Positions 1 through 8,024 of a DNA stretch of 40,395 nt are shown here, piece after piece. Positions within the stretch are counted from its first letter, which is position 1, and each line of letters starts with the position of its first letter. The position numbers and the translations under genes were made by a program. The notes under the pieces are model-generated. The model worked only from the letters and a program-made list of their open reading frames with translations. It ran no database searches and was not told the origin of the DNA. This stretch comes from Flavobacteriaceae bacterium (GTDB lineage Bacteria; Bacteroidota; Bacteroidia; Flavobacteriales; Weeksellaceae): contig JAUMXI010000010.1 of NCBI GenBank assembly GCA_030529185.1, positions 1 through 40,395 on the forward strand. Reading direction: 5' to 3'.

Positions 1-42
1 CCATGTAGAATGGTTAATATTCCATGTAGAATGGTTGATGTT
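1..42. repeat. Two 21-bp tandem repeat units at the left edge
   Basis: Positions 1-21 and 22-42 are two near-identical units beginning CCATGTAGAATGGTT; they differ at two bases near the end. Each unit holds a small inverted repeat, CCAT then ATGG. The array may continue to the left, outside the window. It lies just downstream of the barstar gene, where a transcript end would be expected, but there is no T-run, so I do not call it a terminator. Confidence 0.7.
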
Positions 43-62
43 CAATTAATAATTATTAATTA

Positions 63-347
63 TTATTCAAACTGCTCTAAAAAATAAGTGAAAGAAAATT
101 CTTCTTCGCCCAATTCTTCGGAAGCATCTTCCAAGGTAGTAAGCAAGTCTTCAAAAGTTTCTAACTGCTCCACGCTCATATTTACAAACTCTAAATGCAA
201 GGGTGCTTCCACCTCTCCTGTAATCGTATCGTGGAGGGCGTCTAAATTATCGCCGAAATGCTCGGGGAGTTCCATTTTTTCTTTTAGTTGAGCGTAAAAA
301 TCATTATAATCGCCTATTTCAGCGAAATCTATATAAATATTTTTCAT
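63..347 (-). CDS. Barstar-family ribonuclease inhibitor
   Basis: This 94-residue acidic protein should bind and block the ribonuclease encoded immediately upstream, protecting the cytoplasm. The stretch FGDNLDALHDTITG (about residues 31-44) matches the barnase-binding helix of barstar: the two aspartates in NLDALHD correspond to Asp35 and Asp39 of Bacillus barstar. Length agrees with the family (about 90 residues). It starts 11 bases after the ribonuclease stop on the same strand, so the two are almost certainly co-transcribed, enzyme first and inhibitor second. The start ATG is at 347. Function is inferred from family and pairing. Confidence 0.9.
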   Translation of the reverse strand: MKNIYIDFAEIGDYNDFYAQLKEKMELPEHFGDNLDALHDTITGEVEAPLHLEFVNMSVEQLETFEDLLTTLEDASEELGEEEFSFTYFLEQFE

Positions 348-358
348 TGTTTTGTAAG

Positions 359-868
359 CTATTGTTTTTCAAATGTTTTGTAATGGTCTTTGCTGAGCCA
401 AACCTCTCCTTGTTTTGTAAAAATAATTCGGTCTGCCTTTCTCGTCCCGCATTGATAATTTACATCGGCTTCAAAATATTGGTTTTCGGTGGGTAATTTT
501 CCTTCTCTATTTCGGAAGACATCTCCCCCTATTGCCTTTCCAGGCAGTACCTCGCAGAGGTTTCCTTTGGCAGGAATCCAGCCTTTTCGTCTTGCTTCGG
601 CTTTTGTAATGTAATAGCCAGGCAGTTGGCGATGCTTTTTAATGTAGTTGATAACGAGCGTTTGAGCGGTAAGCTCATCTATAATTTCTTTGGCGTCAAT
701 ATTTTCATCTTTATGATTAAGGAGAGAATCTTTTTTCTTTTTGTAATATCCAGCATCTCCCAGAGCCATTAATTCCTTATTGGTTTTCAGGTTAGAAAGA
801 AAATCATACAACCCAAGGCTGAAGATAATCCCAAAAATTACGCTTAACCAAATTTGCCTTTTAGTCAT
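359..868 (-). CDS. Barnase-like ribonuclease with N-terminal membrane anchor/signal
   Basis: A 169-residue protein whose C-terminal ~100 residues follow Bacillus barnase closely: YYITKAEARRKGW, KGNLCEVLPGKAIGGD, REGKLP, EADVNY, RKADRIIF and DHYKTF. The general base Glu (in EADVNY), the Arg of RKADR and the catalytic His (in DHYKTF) are all present, so it is probably an active endoribonuclease. Residues about 6-24 form one hydrophobic segment after a short basic N-terminus, a signal or anchor for export. I start at the ATG at 868. An upstream in-frame TTG at 889 would add seven residues, but it falls inside a TATTTTTG promoter box. The barstar gene follows on the same strand. Confidence 0.9.
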   Translation of the reverse strand: MTKRQIWLSVIFGIIFSLGLYDFLSNLKTNKELMALGDAGYYKKKKDSLLNHKDENIDAKEIIDELTAQTLVINYIKKHRQLPGYYITKAEARRKGWIPAKGNLCEVLPGKAIGGDVFRNREGKLPTENQYFEADVNYQCGTRKADRIIFTKQGEVWLSKDHYKTFEKQ

Positions 869-886
869 TTTTTTTAATTTAAAGAA

Positions 887-894
887 CAAAAATA
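887..894 (-). promoter_or_regulatory. Predicted -7 box for the ribonuclease-barstar operon
   Basis: On the minus strand this reads TATTTTTG, matching the Bacteroidota -7 consensus TAnnTTTG. It sits 18 bases before the ATG at 868. The -33 region about 19 bases upstream is only T-rich, not an exact TTTG. The box overlaps the alternative TTG start, which argues against that start. Confidence 0.5.
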
Positions 895-949
895 TTTAAA
901 AAAACGAATATAAAACAATCTTTTAGCTTAGAAATGTGAAGCAGAAGAA

Positions 950-980
950 TTTTTCAATTCAATAGAAATCCTTATCTTTG
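950..980 (+). promoter_or_regulatory. Predicted promoter for the E2 gene
   Basis: TTTT at 950-953, 19 bases, then TATCTTTG at 973-980, a good match to the Bacteroidota TTTG-N19-TAnnTTTG promoter. The ATG at 1001 follows after a 20-base leader. Confidence 0.6.
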
Positions 981-1000
981 TTCAATATTAAAGAAAAATT

Positions 1001-2293
1001 ATGGCAGAATATAGATTATTATTACCATCAATGGGAGAGGGGGTGATGGAAGCGACAATTATAGACTGGGCTTTTAAGGAAGGAGATTTTGTAAATGAAG
1101 ATGATAGCGTTGTGGAAATTGCCACAGATAAGGTAGATTCCGATGTGCCTACGCCTGTTTCAGGGAAGTTGGTGAAGATTTTAGTTGCCAAAGGCGAGGT
1201 TGCCAAAATAGGTGAAGCCATTGCAATATTAGAGGTAGAGGGCATTGAGCAAGAAGAACAGAAAGAAAAAGAAGTTCCTATAAAAGAGGAGGCTGTAGAG
1301 CCAAAAGTAGTGCAAGAGCTGGAGCAACCACTTAAAAAGCCCGTTGTAGCAAATGTTGAGGGGCAAAATCTTTCTCCATTGGTAAGGTCTATTATTCAAG
1401 AAGAAGGAATTTCTCAAGAAGAATTGAAGCAAGTTCAAGGAAGTGGTTTAGAGGGGCGTATCACAAAGGAAGATATTTTAAAATATCTTAAAAATAGAGG
1501 ACAAAAACCAGCAGAGCAAATCTCTGTTTCATCGCCAAAAGTTGAAGCAAAACCAGTTGCGAACGCTCCTATTCCAGTAGGAGAGGGCGATGAGATTATT
1601 CAGATGGATAGAATGCGAAAAATCATCGCTGAAAATATGCTCTTGAGCAAGCAAATATCACCGCATGTGAGTTCGTTTATAGAAACGGATGTTACCAATG
1701 TAGTGAAGTGGAGAGCTATGCACAAAGCTACTTTTGAAAAACGAGAAGGTGAGAAATTGACTTATATGCCGATTTTCGTTAGGGCAGTGGTAAAGGCAAT
1801 TCAGGATTTCCCAATGATTAATGTTTCTGTAGATGGGGATAAAATCATCAAAAAGAAAAGCATCAATATCGGGATTGCAACGGCTCTTCCAGATGGAAAT
1901 CTGATAGTTCCTGTAATTAAAAACGCCGACCAGCTTAGCCTTAGCGGTTTGGCAAAAGCCATTAATCAGATGGTTTATAAGGCGAGAAATAAAAAACTGG
2001 CTCCGCAGGATATTCAAGGGGCGACTTATACCATTTCCAATATCGGAACTTTTGGAAATTTGATGGGAACACCGATTATTCTTCAACCGCAGGTGGCCAT
2101 TTTAGCGATTGGGGCTATCGTGAAGAAACCTGCCGTTTTGGAAACTCCACAAGGCGATGTAATAGCAATTAGACAAAAAATGTTTATGTCTCATTCTTAC
2201 GACCATAGGGTGGTAGATGGCTCTCTTGGTGGGCTTTTCCTTAAACGAGTAAATGATTATTTAGAGGATTTTGACCTTGATACAGAAATATAA
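1001..2293 (+). CDS. Dihydrolipoamide acyltransferase (E2 of a 2-oxo acid dehydrogenase complex)
   Basis: This 430-residue E2 core enzyme transfers the acyl group from its lipoyl arm to CoA in a 2-oxo acid dehydrogenase complex. Domains in order: N-terminal lipoyl domain (about 1-78; lipoylated Lys44 in EIATDKVDSD), a Glu/Lys/Pro linker, a peripheral-subunit-binding domain (about 125-162, SPLVRSIIQEEGI to GRITKEDILKYL), a second linker, and the catalytic domain to the end with the active-site signature SHSYDHRVVDG (about 397-407, His and Asp present). The DKVDSDVP lipoyl motif resembles branched-chain E2 proteins, but sequence alone does not decide between pyruvate, 2-oxoglutarate and branched-chain substrates. 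It stands alone: no E1 or E3 gene is adjacent, and a terminator follows. Confidence 0.9.
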   Translation: MAEYRLLLPSMGEGVMEATIIDWAFKEGDFVNEDDSVVEIATDKVDSDVPTPVSGKLVKILVAKGEVAKIGEAIAILEVEGIEQEEQKEKEVPIKEEAVEPKVVQELEQPLKKPVVANVEGQNLSPLVRSIIQEEGISQEELKQVQGSGLEGRITKEDILKYLKNRGQKPAEQISVSSPKVEAKPVANAPIPVGEGDEIIQMDRMRKIIAENMLLSKQISPHVSSFIETDVTNVVKWRAMHKATFEKREGEKLTYMPIFVRAVVKAIQDFPMINVSVDGDKIIKKKSINIGIATALPDGNLIVPVIKNADQLSLSGLAKAINQMVYKARNKKLAPQDIQGATYTISNIGTFGNLMGTPIILQPQVAILAIGAIVKKPAVLETPQGDVIAIRQKMFMSHSYDHRVVDGSLGGLFLKRVNDYLEDFDLDTEI

Positions 2294-2300
2294 AATATAA

Positions 2301-2329
2301 AACCTCCTTAATTTTAGGGAGGTTTTTTT
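2301..2329. terminator. Bidirectional intrinsic terminator between convergent genes
   Basis: Inverted repeat AACCTCC (2301-2307) and GGAGGTT (2318-2324) followed by a T-run on the plus strand and preceded by an A-rich stretch. It ends the E2 transcript and, on the other strand, the lipid kinase transcript, whose stop codon touches it. Confidence 0.85.
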
Positions 2330-3176
2330 AAGCTAAAATCTTTAAACTCTTGGGTAAAACTTTGATTTTTATTGGCGAGGCGAGAGAAATATAATCTCCA
2401 TCTATGTGCCAAGTATCAGAGTCTAGGCTGAACTTTATCTCGCTTGTGGAAATATATTGCACATATTCATTATTTTGTAAATTTTGCGAAAACATACTAT
2501 ATGCAAAGGGTACAGCGTAAGTCAGTGGGAATTTTTTCACTAAAACAATATCCACCAGCCCGTCCGAAACATCTGCGTGGGGAGCAATGTAAGCGTTGTT
2601 GCCAAATTGTCTGGTATTGGCAATATTTACCATTAGATATTTGCCGTTGTATTTCTGATGTTCTTTTTTATGGAAATTGATATTAATCGGTTCAAAATTA
2701 GAAAATGAAAGTATCACGGTTTTGATATAATTAAAAAAGCCTCTCTCCGTTTGTTCAAAATCTTTAGCGATTTGCCCATCAAATCCAGCTCCAGATACAT
2801 TGATTGATAGGTGATTATTAACTAAAAAAGTATCAATTTCTCTAAATTTTCCTTTTTGTATTTTGGAAAAAAGATCGTTGAAGTTAGTAGAAAATTCAGA
2901 CTCATTAGCAAAACCATTGCCCGAACCAGCAGGGAAAATCCCCAAAATATTACTGCTATTGATAAGTTCTCTCGCTACTGAAGAGATTGTGCCATCACCG
3001 CCTACAGCCACAAAAATATCTACATTATCCCTATTTTCTTGAATGAATTTTCGTGTGTCTTCCTTGGATTGGGAGATGAGATAATTCGGATTTTCTATCT
3101 TATCAGTTAATTGATTTAAAAAGTTTTCGTATTCCTTTTTCGCTGAGTTGGGATTGATGATGAATGCAACTTTCAT
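2328..3176 (-). CDS. Diacylglycerol/lipid kinase family protein
   Basis: A 282-residue protein of the DAGK-catalytic (YegS/BmrU-like) family, which phosphorylates a lipid alcohol with ATP at the cytoplasmic membrane face. Family marks are NPNSAKKEY at the N-terminus, the nucleotide-binding AVGGDGTISSVARELINS (about 57-74) and the glycine-rich LGIFPAGSGNGFANE (about 78-92). The C-terminal half carries the usual beta-rich lipid kinase domain. Length is typical (280-320). It follows the ferredoxin oxidoreductase beta gene by 7 bases on the same strand, so it is probably the last gene of that operon. The lipid substrate cannot be told from sequence. Confidence 0.85.
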   Translation of the reverse strand: MKVAFIINPNSAKKEYENFLNQLTDKIENPNYLISQSKEDTRKFIQENRDNVDIFVAVGGDGTISSVARELINSSNILGIFPAGSGNGFANESEFSTNFNDLFSKIQKGKFREIDTFLVNNHLSINVSGAGFDGQIAKDFEQTERGFFNYIKTVILSFSNFEPININFHKKEHQKYNGKYLMVNIANTRQFGNNAYIAPHADVSDGLVDIVLVKKFPLTYAVPFAYSMFSQNLQNNEYVQYISTSEIKFSLDSDTWHIDGDYISLASPIKIKVLPKSLKILA

Positions 3177-3183
3177 TGTAAAA

Positions 3184-4185
3184 CTAAATTTTCCAGGTGT
3201 TTTTTCCGTTTAAAATGCTTTGTATATCCATTTTTTCGGTGTTGATTTTCTGATGAAAAACTTCCTCGTAGGTAGGTTTTGCCTTTTTGTAAAGCACCCC
3301 GAATGGGCGTGGAAATTCTAGAAATTCTTCATCAAAACCGAATTTTGCCAAAATTTGAGCCTTTAAAGTATTTCCCTCGTCGTGTATCCAAAGTTGAGAT
3401 TCATCGGTATTTTCATCAATATCAATGATTTGAGGCTCTAAATCTTTCAAAACAATTCCTTTGGATAGGTCTTTCCCAAATTTTAAAGGTTTTCCTTGCT
3501 CTAAATATAGATTGGCATTGTCTTTCGTTGTTTTATTGGTAAATTCATTAAAAACGCCGTCGTTGAAGATGGGGCAGTTTTGGTAGATTTCAATGAAAGA
3601 AGTTCCTTTGTGGTTTTGGGCTTCCAGTAATACATTTCGGAGGTTTTTAGGCTCTCTGTCCAATGCTCGTGAAACAAAAGTTGCTCCACTTCCCAGAGCC
3701 AAACACAGTGGATTAAAAGGCTGGTCAATCACCCCAAAAGGCGAAGATTTTGTTTTTAATCCTCGGTGAGAAGTAGGGGAGAATTGCCCTTTGGTGAGCC
3801 CATAAATTTCATTATTAAAGAGAAGAACATTGACATCTAAATTCCTGCGAAGGAGATGAATAAGGTGATTACCTCCGATGCTCAACCCATCGCCATCACC
3901 CGTGATAATCCAAACATTAAGATTTGGATTTGCTAATTTTATCCCCGTAGCTACAGCAGGAGCCCTCCCGTGAATGCTATGCACCCCGTAGGTATTCATA
4001 TAATACGGAAACCGCGATGAACAGCCAATTCCAGAAACAAACACCATATTTTCCCTTTTGATGCCTATCTCGGGGAGAATACTTTGCACTTGCTTCAAAA
4101 TGGAGTAGTCGCCACAGCCTGGGCACCATTTTACATCTTGGTCGGAGGCAAAATCCTTTGCTGTATAGCTTTGAGGTTTTTCCAT
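3184..4185 (-). CDS. korB: 2-oxoacid:ferredoxin oxidoreductase beta subunit (2-oxoglutarate type)
   Basis: This 333-residue protein is the thiamine-diphosphate-binding half of a 2-oxoacid:ferredoxin oxidoreductase, which oxidises a 2-oxo acid (probably 2-oxoglutarate) to its acyl-CoA and reduces ferredoxin. Visible marks are WCPGCGDYSIL near the N-terminus (Cys residues of the cluster/TPP region), GIGCSSRFPYY, and the TPP/Mg motif GDGDGLSIGGNH with the downstream N.EIYGLTKGQ (about 97-132). It lies 14 bases downstream of obgE and 7 bases upstream of the lipid kinase on the same strand. Oddly, the alpha subunit, usually encoded next door, is not in this window. The 2-oxoglutarate assignment is by overall resemblance only. 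Confidence 0.87.
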   Translation of the reverse strand: MEKPQSYTAKDFASDQDVKWCPGCGDYSILKQVQSILPEIGIKRENMVFVSGIGCSSRFPYYMNTYGVHSIHGRAPAVATGIKLANPNLNVWIITGDGDGLSIGGNHLIHLLRRNLDVNVLLFNNEIYGLTKGQFSPTSHRGLKTKSSPFGVIDQPFNPLCLALGSGATFVSRALDREPKNLRNVLLEAQNHKGTSFIEIYQNCPIFNDGVFNEFTNKTTKDNANLYLEQGKPLKFGKDLSKGIVLKDLEPQIIDIDENTDESQLWIHDEGNTLKAQILAKFGFDEEFLEFPRPFGVLYKKAKPTYEEVFHQKINTEKMDIQSILNGKNTWKI

Positions 4186-4199
4186 TAATTAAAATTAAA

Positions 4200-5183
4200 T
4201 TATCCGTGTAAATGTTTCCAAATCACATCTTTTAGCTCTGTAATTCCTTCTTGTGTCACTCCTGAAAAGAATAAAGGTTGTTTGTTTTCAGGGAATTCAG
4301 CGGAGATTTCTCGTTTTAATTCATCGTCCAAAAGATCTGATTTAGAAATAGAAATAATAAAATCTTTGTCCAAAAGTTCTGGGTTGTATTCCTTTAATTC
4401 GTTTTCTAAAATCTTAAATTCTTGGTAATGGCTTTCGGAGTCGGCAGGAATTAAAAACAACAAGATGGAATTTCGTTCAATATGTCTTAAAAACCTATGT
4501 CCCAATCCTTTACCTTCAGATGCTCCTTCAATAATTCCTGGAATATCTGCCATCACAAAAGACTTGTAATTTCTATAATCTACAATGCCCAAATTAGGCG
4601 TAAGCGTGGTAAAAGCATAGTCGGCGATTTTAGGTTTTGCTGCTGAAACGACCGATAAAAGTGTAGATTTTCCAGCATTGGGAAAGCCTACCAAACCTAC
4701 ATCCGCTAAAACTTTGAGTTCAAAAACGATATAGCCCTCTTCACCAGGTAGCCCAGGCTGTGCATAGCGAGGCGTTTGATTGGTCGCCGATTTGAAATGC
4801 TCATTACCCAAACCTCCCTTTCCACCGTGCATTAGGATAATCTCTTGACCATCTTCTAAGATTTCTCCGATGATTTCGCCATCTTCATTTTTAGCAATCG
4901 TTCCGATAGGCACCTCAATATAGACATCTTCTCCGAAGCGTCCTGTAAGTTGGTTTTTGCCCCCAGGATGACCGTTTTCTGCCTTGATATGGCGAGTATA
5001 ACGAAGCGGAAGCAAAGTCCATTCGTGGGCATTTCCTTTCATAATGATATGACCGCCACGCCCTCCATCGCCACCATCTGGTCCGCCTTTTGGGATATAT
5101 TTTTCCCTACGAAGATGAGCCGAACCCGCTCCGCCGTGCCCAGACTTGCAGTGAATTTTTACATAATCTACGAAATTTGACAT
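4200..5183 (-). CDS. obgE: Obg-family GTPase (CgtA/ObgE)
   Basis: This 327-residue essential GTPase acts in late 50S ribosome assembly and stress control. The glycine-rich Obg fold fills the N-terminal ~155 residues ([10 protein letters not shown]-like start, [13 protein letters not shown]). The G domain follows with P-loop GFPNAGKST (about 165-173), switch region [17 protein letters not shown] (G3) and SKSDLL (G4). The C-terminal OCT extension seen in some species is absent, as is common in Bacteroidota. It has its own promoter (TATCTTTG on the minus strand, 5212-5219) and leads into korB and the lipid kinase. Confidence 0.97.
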   Translation of the reverse strand: MSNFVDYVKIHCKSGHGGAGSAHLRREKYIPKGGPDGGDGGRGGHIIMKGNAHEWTLLPLRYTRHIKAENGHPGGKNQLTGRFGEDVYIEVPIGTIAKNEDGEIIGEILEDGQEIILMHGGKGGLGNEHFKSATNQTPRYAQPGLPGEEGYIVFELKVLADVGLVGFPNAGKSTLLSVVSAAKPKIADYAFTTLTPNLGIVDYRNYKSFVMADIPGIIEGASEGKGLGHRFLRHIERNSILLFLIPADSESHYQEFKILENELKEYNPELLDKDFIISISKSDLLDDELKREISAEFPENKQPLFFSGVTQEGITELKDVIWKHLHG

Positions 5184-5211
5184 CTTATATTGAAGCTTTT
5201 AATACAAACAG

Positions 5212-5242
5212 CAAAGATAGGAAAATATGTGGAAGTCTAAAA
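5212..5242 (-). promoter_or_regulatory. Predicted promoter for obgE
   Basis: On the minus strand TATCTTTG (5219 to 5212) is preceded after 19 bases by TTTT (5242-5239). The box lies 28 bases before the obgE ATG. Confidence 0.55.
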
Positions 5243-5314
5243 ATTAAAAAGCCAAACTATTTCCTTTTATTTTTCAGAAATAATTTGACTTTATTAGTTT
5301 AGAAAATATAAATA

Positions 5315-5893
5315 TTATTTCACTTTCTCAATTTCTGTGTATAGCTTTTCAGCGATTTCGTTGATATCACCCACACCATTGATTTCTACATATTTCCCTT
5401 GTTTTTTGTAGAGTTCGGCAACTTCGGCAGTTTTGGCATAATATTCTTTAATTCTGTTTCTAATGATGCTTTCATCGGCGTCATCGGTGCGACCGCTGGT
5501 TTTTCCTCTCTCCAAAAGTCTTTCAACTAAAATTTCATCTTCTACCACGAGAGACAGGCAAATGTCAATTTCATCATTCAAAACCTCTTTTACAATTCTC
5601 TCCAATGCTTCGGTTTGGAAAGCCGTTCTTGGGAATCCATCAAAGATAAATCCAGTAGCATCGGTTGGTTTTTTTAGCTCATCAATCAACATATCAATCG
5701 TCACTTCATCTGGCACGAGCTCGCCCTTGTCCATAAAGGATTTTGCCAATTTTCCTAATTCCGTTTCGTTTTTAATGTTAAAACGGAATAAATCGCCGGT
5801 GGAAATTTGTTTTAAGTTAAATTTCTCAATAAGATTTTGTGCTTGTGTCCCCTTTCCACTCCCTGGAGGACCAAATAATACGATGTTTGTCAT
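5315..5893 (-). CDS. adk: Adenylate kinase
   Basis: A 192-residue cytoplasmic enzyme that interconverts ATP + AMP and 2 ADP. Marks are the P-loop FGPPGSGKGTQAQ (about 7-19), the AMP-binding region STGDLFR and the signature FDGFPRT (about 84-90), and the lid-region arginines in RGKTSGRTDDAD followed by RI.EYY. The length is that of the short-lid form without the zinc-type insert, usual in Bacteroidota. The region from its stop to the obgE start (131 bases) contains the obgE promoter, so the two are probably separate transcription units. hpt lies upstream on the same strand. Confidence 0.97.
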   Translation of the reverse strand: MTNIVLFGPPGSGKGTQAQNLIEKFNLKQISTGDLFRFNIKNETELGKLAKSFMDKGELVPDEVTIDMLIDELKKPTDATGFIFDGFPRTAFQTEALERIVKEVLNDEIDICLSLVVEDEILVERLLERGKTSGRTDDADESIIRNRIKEYYAKTAEVAELYKKQGKYVEINGVGDINEIAEKLYTEIEKVK

Positions 5894-6017
5894 AAAATTT
5901 TGTTTTTGGGCGTTTCGCCTTTTGCAAATCGCTATATTTAATGTCTATTTGTAAAATTGAATAATAAAAAGTATGAATTAAATTTTCATTATCTTGAGTT
6001 TTCAGACTACTTTTCGC

Positions 6018-6575
6018 TTAATGATTTATCCTTCCTTCGGCTAATTGATAGAGGTCTGGGAGGTTTCTTCCCAACTCATCATAATCCAATCCGTATCCTA
6101 AAACAAATTTATTTGGAATTTCTTTGGCTACATAATCTATCTTAAAATCTTTTTTAAAGACTTCAGGTTTTAGGAGCAAAGAAGCCACTTTTAGAGATTT
6201 TGGTCTGTGGGTGCTTTCAAAATATTTCAATAAACTTTCCAAGGTGTTGCCCGTATCTACAATGTCTTCCATTAAGATGATGTGTCGCCCTTTTACTTCT
6301 TTGGTCAAGTCCATTTTTTTCTGAACGATACCCGTAGATTCTAAACCTCCGTTATACGAACTCACTTGCAGAAAAGCAATTTCGCAATTTCCTGGGTAGT
6401 GCTTCAAGAAATCAGCAAAAAACATAATTACCCCATTGAGAACTCCGATAAATACAGGCGTTTCATCTTTATAGTCTTCATGAATTTTCAAGGCTAAATT
6501 TTTAATAACCTCTTGAATTTCATCGTTTTTTAAATATGGGACAAATTCTTTGTCGTGGATTTTAATCGTATTCAT
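6018..6575 (-). CDS. hpt: Hypoxanthine phosphoribosyltransferase
   Basis: This 185-residue salvage enzyme joins hypoxanthine (or guanine) to PRPP, giving IMP or GMP. The PRPP-binding signature is ILMEDIVDTGNTL (about 95-107). The substrate loop region VSSYNGGLESTG and the conserved Lys near KVASLLLKPE also fit. Length is typical (175-190). It is the first gene of the minus-strand run that includes adk; the 124 bases between them contain a small GGCG/CGCC hairpin at 5909-5919. It diverges from purA, another purine gene, across a 151-base region. Confidence 0.95.
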   Translation of the reverse strand: MNTIKIHDKEFVPYLKNDEIQEVIKNLALKIHEDYKDETPVFIGVLNGVIMFFADFLKHYPGNCEIAFLQVSSYNGGLESTGIVQKKMDLTKEVKGRHIILMEDIVDTGNTLESLLKYFESTHRPKSLKVASLLLKPEVFKKDFKIDYVAKEIPNKFVLGYGLDYDELGRNLPDLYQLAEGRINH

Positions 6576-6668
6576 ACTTTATTCCAAAATGCGAAGTTAA
6601 TAAAAATTTTCCTTAAAATAAAGCCTTTTAAAGGAAAATTAAAAATATTTGAAATAAATGAATAAGTA

Positions 6669-6700
6669 TTTGTCTAAAAAATAATTAAAGATTAAATTTG
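6669..6700 (+). promoter_or_regulatory. Predicted promoter for purA-glyA
   Basis: TTTG at 6669-6672, 20 bases, TAAATTTG at 6693-6700; leader of 26 bases to the purA ATG at 6727. Confidence 0.65.
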
Positions 6701-6726
6701 TGGTTTAAAAATTAATTTGAATTATT

Positions 6727-8013
6727 ATGTCAACTTATGTAGTCGTTGGTCTTCAATATGGAGATGAAGGCAAGGGTAAAATTACAGATGTTTTATCAGC
6801 AAAATCGGATTATGTCGTTCGTTTTCAGGGAGGAAACAACGCAGGACACACGGTATATGTAGGAGATGAAAAGTTTGTTTTGCATCTTTTGCCTTCGGGG
6901 GTTTTGCAATGTAAAGGGAAATGCGTTATCGCAAATGGTGTGGTGGTAGATCCTAAAGCTTTTATTTCCGAAGTGGAGAAATTGGAAGAAAAAGGAGGGC
7001 GAACAGACCATATTTTTATCAGTAGAAGAGCCCATGTGATTATGCCTTACCATATTCTTTTGGACACATATAGGGAAGAGGAGCAGGGCGGAACGCAAAT
7101 CGGAACTACTAAAAAAGGGATTGGGCCTTGCTATGAGGATAAAATCGCCAGAGTGGGAATCCGAATGATAGACCTTCTCAACCCAGAAGTTTTGAGGGAA
7201 AAAATTGAGAAAAATCTCAAAATTAAAAATGCTCTTTTTGAGAAATATTTTAACAAACCAACACTCAATGTTGATGAAATTTACCAAGAGTTTTTAGCGA
7301 TTGGAGAAAGATTAAAAGACAGAATTGTAGATACAGAATTAGAGCTAAATGAAGCCATTAAAGAAGGGAAAAATATTCTTTTTGAAGGAGCTCAGGCATT
7401 AATGTTGGATATAGATTTTGGAACTTATCCTTATGTGACTTCTTCTTCGCCTTCTACGGGGGGAGTTTGTTCGGGTGCGGGAGTGCCTCCTACGGCTTTG
7501 CAAAATTTAATCGGTGTAGCCAAAGCCTATACTACGCGTGTAGGAAATGGGCCTTTCCCAACGGAATTGGATAACGAACTGGGAGAGCAAATCCGACAAG
7601 TAGGACACGAATTTGGGGCAACTACAGGAAGACCGAGAAGAACTGGTTGGTTGGATTTAGTATCATTAAAACACGCCTGTATGATTAACGGAATTAATAA
7701 CTTAGTGATTACTAAATTGGATGTTCTCAATGGTTTAGATTCGTTGAAAATTGCGACTCAATACAAAACGGAAGATGGGAAAATTATTGATTATTTCACT
7801 TCTTCAACAACGAAACTTTATCAATACGAACCGATTTACACTGAATTAGAGGGTTGGACGGAAGACATCACAAAAGTAAGGTCTTACGATGAGCTTCCTG
7901 AAAACGCACAGAAATACATTGAATTTATTGAAAAATATTTAGGAATTAATGTGTATTTGGTTTCGGTAGGACCAGAGCGTTCGCAAAACATCATTAGAAA
8001 AGAGATTTTTTAA
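6727..8013 (+). CDS. purA: Adenylosuccinate synthetase
   Basis: A 428-residue enzyme that makes adenylosuccinate from IMP, aspartate and GTP, the first step from IMP to AMP. The N-terminal GLQYGDEGKGKI (about 8-19) is the GTP-binding signature with the catalytic Asp. GGNNAGHTV follows with the catalytic His, then IGTTKKGIGPCYEDK, EGAQ..MLDIDFGTYPYVTSSSP and the C-terminal VSVGPER. Length matches the family (about 425-430). glyA follows after 11 bases, so the two form an operon. Confidence 0.97.
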   Translation: MSTYVVVGLQYGDEGKGKITDVLSAKSDYVVRFQGGNNAGHTVYVGDEKFVLHLLPSGVLQCKGKCVIANGVVVDPKAFISEVEKLEEKGGRTDHIFISRRAHVIMPYHILLDTYREEEQGGTQIGTTKKGIGPCYEDKIARVGIRMIDLLNPEVLREKIEKNLKIKNALFEKYFNKPTLNVDEIYQEFLAIGERLKDRIVDTELELNEAIKEGKNILFEGAQALMLDIDFGTYPYVTSSSPSTGGVCSGAGVPPTALQNLIGVAKAYTTRVGNGPFPTELDNELGEQIRQVGHEFGATTGRPRRTGWLDLVSLKHACMINGINNLVITKLDVLNGLDSLKIATQYKTEDGKIIDYFTSSTTKLYQYEPIYTELEGWTEDITKVRSYDELPENAQKYIEFIEKYLGINVYLVSVGPERSQNIIRKEIF

Positions 8014-8024
8014 ATTTAAAATAA

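Noticed and set aside
869-889. Earlier start (TTG at 889) for the ribonuclease
   Set aside because: It lies within a predicted -7 promoter box; the ATG at 868 is better.
5908-5925. Terminator from the GGGCG/CGCC hairpin between hpt and adk
   Set aside because: The stem is short, and the T-run lies on the strand opposite to the genes it would terminate.
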